From: Lucinisca nassula
Taxonomy: Eukaryota; Mollusca; Bivalvia; Lucinida; Lucinidae
Length of the DNA: 64,000 nucleotides
Reading direction: 5' to 3'
NCBI GenBank assembly: GCA_963580285.1
Contig: OY757010.1
Location: forward strand, 68,222,406-68,286,405
The notes beneath the pieces were generated by a model. That model ran no database searches. It was not told the origin of the DNA and was given only the letters and a program-made list of their open reading frames with translations. This document shows positions 52,101-58,100 of this stretch, piece after piece (positions within the stretch are counted from its first letter, which is position 1; each line of letters begins with the position of its first letter). A program made the translations under genes and the position numbers.

Positions 52101-55100
52101 CCATAGATAAGCAGTCATGTTTAGTGCCATTCTACTTTCAAATTTGCCAATTTCGATACTAAAAATAAAAAAATGGCCCCCGCCCATAGGGGCTTGAAGA
52201 AATATATGGGCTGCATGATGCTTCCACGCAGAGCTGAATCCGGCCCGCACACTAGTACTGGTAAACCGCTTAGAGGTTCTAAGCCTGCCCAGGAACCGCG
52301 GTGCGAGGCGGACCGTCCATGCTAATAAACCCTATTGGTTTCATTGGGCGACAGGGCTTGAGATGTCATTTCATCTCAATGTCGGGTAAAAGTCCCACAA
52401 AATTGGAAGCAACGTCTCCAAAATGACCTTTACAGTGTTGATGGGGACGTTAAACCTCAAATCAAACAAAATCGATACTAAAATTGATAGCCATATAGTC
52501 TTGCAGATTATAGGCTGTGACAAGGAATATGACCTACCAGCAATCTTTTTAGATATTCAAAAATTTCTGTTTTATACCGCAATAAGGCATTCTAGTTACT
52601 GAATAAAGGGGGTCGAATAACTGTACGCTATTAGTGACCTATAACTGCACGCTACAAGTGACCTATAACACATTCTACTGACCTATAATACGTCTAGTGA
52701 CCGTTTATAGCCCGGACCGTCTTTCCAGGTCCCTTATTCGCAAGTGTAAACAATAACATGCAACCTTTTGTACACGGGGAAACAACGAAACTGCAAGTTA
52801 TAATCTTAACAATATATTTTTAAACATATTTTCAGAAATTTCAGCGTCGGGCTTTCTTGGTTTGAATGGTCCGTTGGAATAATTGCGCACTGCTACTGCG
52901 TTTGCTACTCAGCCTCAAAAATAAATTCTAAAGCTAATATAAGCCATTTATTTGCAGCTTTTCATACAGAATGAAAAGCACTGAGAAACTTTTATTCGAG
53001 CGTCCATATTGTTTCCAACGCCCCTTCCCCTTGGCGCGGTGACGTCATAAACTTTGCACTGCTTGACGTCACGTTATACTACGTGTGCGCGCCATGGCAC
53101 TGAATGTCGTGTAACATGCCACACTGTTTGTTGTCTTTTTTGTTTAAATGTGCTAAATTATTGCAAAACCCTTGAGTGTTTTGAATTGCGATACAATTTA
53201 AATACATGATTAGTGTCTTTAATCATAAAATATAATTGGTTCGCCGCGACAATTTTATAGGGGCTCCTTGAAGCTCGCCCCTATAAAATTGTCTAAGGGT
53301 CACCAATTATATTTTATTATTAAATACACTAACAAAGTATTTACAATAGGAAATCAAGAGTATTTTAAAAGAAAGAAAACCTACACTTCGGTAAAAATAG
53401 CGTCCTTCGATGGGAAACATCATTGTTTTTAATGACGTCACATCCACCAACATTAACGTCGACTTCACTTGGCGCCATTGGGCGTGGATTTTCATTGTGT
53501 AGGAAGACACTTAACGATCAGCATTATTTTCCATTTCAAACTACTTAAAGATGCATAATCTTATTTTACGTTCAGGCAATCCTGAATTCTGGCAGTTTTG
53601 GATAATAAAAGGTTACTGACTTTATTCTGTGAAATATTCAATACTCGTTCGTATGGCGGAGACGCACTCGCAAACTCGTCGGTCCTCCTCCATATGAATT
53701 CGTGCCGAATAGTTCACAATATAAAGTCATAATCTATAATTATAGATTACTACCGATAATAACGTGCAGTTATTTGATCCCCTTTATTAGGTTACTAGAA
53801 TGGCTGATTGCGTTATAAAGCCTGTTTTGGTGATAACATTAACCATATACGAAAACCTAGCAACTGGTAAAATACAGCTTTTGTAAACGTCCTTATCTTC
53901 AAACATTTCATGTATGTCATTACAGGGTGGGACAACCTACGACAACATGGCCTACTCAGACACGGTATGTAGTGATATGCAATGTGTGAATCCACGAAAA
54001 CCTACAATGTGCATTTCCAAAACAGCAGATGACGGCACCCCTTGTGGAAAGAAAAAGGTAGTTTGAGTTCATTTGGTATCATTTTGACACTAGAGTTCTG
54101 CTTAAGCCGGTGCTAGAGGGCACGGCCGTGTTGCACATTTCAGTACTGGTCATGACAGACTCAATAAAACCGAGTCTGCTATTTTCGTTTATTTGGTGTA
54201 TTCCTTGCACCCAAAGGATCTAACTTCAGAACTTATTTATATTCACTGTAGCTGGTGCTGTGCCGTTTGGCGGCCGTAAAACGTCTCCCCGTACATCATC
54301 ATAGTGCAGATTATATTTTCTGGTCCTTTGGGATCATCGAGTTCATATGGTATCATTTTGAAAATAGAGTTCTGCTTAAGCCGGTGCTAGAGTGCGTGGC
54401 CGGTGTTGCACATTTCAGTGCTGGTCATGAACAGACTCAATAAAACCGAGTCTGCTATTTTCGTTTATTTGGTGTATTCCTTGCTTCCAAAGGATCTAAC
54501 TTCAGAACTTATTTTATTCGACTTCAGCCATTTTGTGTTTTACTTTGACTGATATTCTTCGATATTCTATTGTATGGTAAAACAATACGCCTTACAAAAA
54601 GTATGGTTGCAAGTCGCCAATTTTAGCCCGTCAGAGATCAATCATGGTTTTTCATGCATTAACATTTGCCGGATCCAGTGTTAATGCAGACAAAAATCAC
54701 AATGGCAGGTTCCCTCTTTAATTGCACGCCGGTGGGTCAGGCCTCAGATTCTATGACGGCTCCAACGTAAAGGCTTATTGAAAATTAAAGAGATAATGTA
54801 GGTTGGTGCCTGATGCTCTGTCTCTGGTCGGGCTCATCGGAGTCTAACTGTTGGTTTTCTTTTGCTCCAGCATTTCAGTGGTTTCTTGCTGTCGAGTCCT
54901 CACCGTTGTCTCACCTCTGTGGTTCTTTGATTTCTGTGTTCACGGAGATGTTGCACTGATGAGTTAGGAGGCCTTCATGCTGACTGAACAAATTATTTGT
55001 CTAAATCGCGACGGAAGTAAGGGCGAGGATTGTGGCCACGTAAAATCGATTTTAGCCCCCCAGTGGAAATCTTCCACTGACCGTTCCAAGGCGGCTCTTC

Positions 55101-58100
55101 TGTGGCGATTTATTTATGTTGTTGTTTGTTACTTACTGTGTGTATCACTTGTGTCTTTTAATTTTGGATGGCCATATGGCCATTTTGTGGGAAAGTAACT
55201 GTCCATATGGCCTTCCTTTGTTTAGGTTTCCATTATGGTCTGGTCGCTTAATGTTTGTATTTCTTTCCCTTTGGTGTCTTTTGTGGATGGAGTAAGTTAA
55301 TTGTATCAATTCCTGATCTTTGTTTTACTTCTACTTCACTATAGCCCCGCAAACGCAGTTTGAGGGATGGTTACTGTTTTCACGCTGTCTATCCGTCCGT
55401 TACGCTTTGTTTTTTTTTCCTGCATATCTTGATTAATAACATCGGGGATCTAACCAGTTTTTGCATATAAGAGATGCTGAAGCCACAAAAAATAAAGTTT
55501 GTGGGACCGATACTGTTATAGTTATTCCCCTATGTAATTCTTTAAAAATTGTATGTTACACTTTTGTCCGTAACACTTTGTTTTTTCCTGCATAGCTTTA
55601 GTGATAATATTAGGAATCTTATCATATCTTGCATCCATGTTGATATTCATGAGATGTTGATGCTGCATAAAAATGGTCCTGGGACAATTCTGTTATAGTT
55701 ATTACACTTTGTAGTTCTTTGAAAGTTGTACGTTACACTTTTGTCCGTAACACAATGGTTTTTCCTGTCTATCTTGTTTAAACTTGTCATATTTTGCATA
55801 AATGTTGATATTGATAAGTTGATGCTGCTAGGGAAAAATCAGGGTCCAGTGATCAAACCTTGCACAGTTATTCCCCGTTGTAGTTCTTGAAAACTGGCTT
55901 TTCCTGCATATCCAGGAATCTTTTGCGTGAATGTTGATATTTGATAGATGTTGCTGCTTGAGAAAGTACAGGATCAAGGAATCAATACTGTTATAGACAT
56001 TTCCCTTTGTAATTCTTTGAAGGTTGTCTGCGAGACTTTGGTGTATATAACGCTTGTTTTCCTGCTTAAAACGTTTAAGAATCTTATCATATTTTGCATA
56101 AAGGATCATGATAGTTATTTCCCTTTGTAATTCTTTGACAGTTGTCTGTCAGACTTCTGTGTATAGAACACTTTTTTGTTGTTGTTCGTTATGCCCCCGA
56201 AGGAGGGCATATAGTTTTTGCACTGTCCGTTTGTGGGTTTGTGCGTTTGTGGGTGTGTGTGTTTGTAAGTCCTCACTTTTTCGGGGGCATTGCTCACTTA
56301 TAGTTACAGCTCTTGTTTTTTTGTTTTTTTGTTGTTTTTTTTTTGCTAAAATTCGATACCCGCCGAAAATGATACTGATATTGATAAGATGTAAGCCAGG
56401 GTTCGCCGGTTCGAATCCGGTTCTGATCGCATTTTGTCAACTTCATTTCTTAAAGATGTATGTATTGCTATGAGCAATCAGGGTCAATGGATCAATACTA
56501 ACATAGTTATTCCCCTCTGTCGTATTTGAAAACTGTTTTTTCCTGCACATGAAAAATAATTAGGCATCTTATCATATTTTGCATTAATGTTGATATTCAA
56601 GAGCTGTTGCTGCTAAGAAAAAGGAGGGCCAAGGGATCAGTACTGTTATAGTTATTCCCCTTGTAGTTTTGAATTGCTTTCTTGCTTTTCCTGTATACTC
56701 TAATTTATTACGAGTTGTATCGTATTTTACATGAATGTTGATATTTCAATCATATTTTGCATGGTTGTTGATATTTGTATCATATTTTGCATGAATGTTG
56801 ATATTTGTATCATATTTTGCATGAATGTTGGTATTTATTAGATTTTGCTGCTACAGGAAATGGAGGGTCAAGGGATCAGTACTGATATAGTTGTTCCCCT
56901 TTGTAGTGCTTTGAAAGTTTTCTGACACTTTGGTGTTAATAACACTTTTGTTTTTCCTGCTTAATAATGATAGGAATCTTATCATATACACACTGAGACA
57001 CACTGATGAAGATTAAATATCAGAAAGGCCTCTGTGTCACTAAATATGGTATAGTTACGCCTTAATATAGCATAAATGTTGATATTGCTAAGATGTGGCT
57101 ATGGAAATATCAGGGTCGAGGGGTCAATTGTTATTCCCCTTTGCAGTTCTTAAAAAAACTGGTTCTTTCTGTATATCATTATTTACAACTAGGAAATATT
57201 TTGCATTAATGTTGATATTCATGACATGTTGCTGCTACAGAAAAAGAACATTCAAGGGATCAATACCATTATACTGATAGTTATTCCCCTTTGTAGTTCT
57301 TACGTGTCACAACACTTCATTACGTAAACACGCCTATACAAATACATTGTAAACTTTACTGCTGGAAAAACGAAAATTTTAAGATGAAACATTGTGATAT
57401 TTTTCTTATTTCTACTCAAAATATAGATTTTGGATTCTCGTTAGAACCGCCTCATCGAGGCGGTTCTAACGAGTACCCACAATCTATATTTAGAGCAAAA
57501 ATAAGAAAAATAAGATTTACCCCTGCAAACCCCAGTTTTACTATATAAAAGTGGGGTTCAATGGGTGAAAATCATATAGGCATGTTTTCGTGATGGTATT
57601 TTCTATCTTGCTTAAGTAATGGTCACATATGACCGATCGCAGTATAAGCACAAAGAAAGAAAGAATAATTTTGGGAATCTTATCATATTTTTGCACAAAT
57701 TTTGATATTGATAAGCTGTTGTTGATAGAGAAAGTCAGGGTCCATGAATGAATTATACTTATATAGTTATTCCCCTTAGTGGTTCTTGAAAACTGTTTTT
57801 CCCGCATATTTTGATTTATAATATTAGAAATCTTATGATCAGTGATAATGTTCATGATATTACATAAAGGGTCATTGATTGTTACTGTTATAGATATTCC
57901 CCTTTGTACTTCTTTAGTACCCATAAAACTTTGTCCTTTTTCTTAAATAAACATTTACTTGTGTGGGAGATGGTATCTGATAAGCAGTGCTTGTTCACTT
58001 CTTTTCATTGTGAGTAGCCTGAGTCGTATGTTCCTCCTAAAGTATAGTTTGTAAATGGCATTCCTTTTTATCTGCGACTGTCATCTCTTATTTCCAATGA

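Larger units (their letters stand above)
55340..57940. mobile_element. Tandem-core element H7 (~170-200-bp units), carrying nested insertions
   Basis: Head-like TATAGCCCCGCAAACGCAGT and TCTATCCGTCCGTTACGC is followed by units with TATCATATTTTGCATGAATG, TTGATATTCATGAGATGTTG, AAGGGATCAATACTGTTATA and GTTATTCCCCTTTGTAGTTC. Units also appear after the insertions at 56190 (element H5) and 57310 (family M). The end is not clear. Confidence 0.68.

Noticed and set aside
54255..54443. Short frame near exon L that might extend the protease
   Set aside because: It lies wholly within satellite sequence after a good splice donor, and exon M continues in the correct phase.
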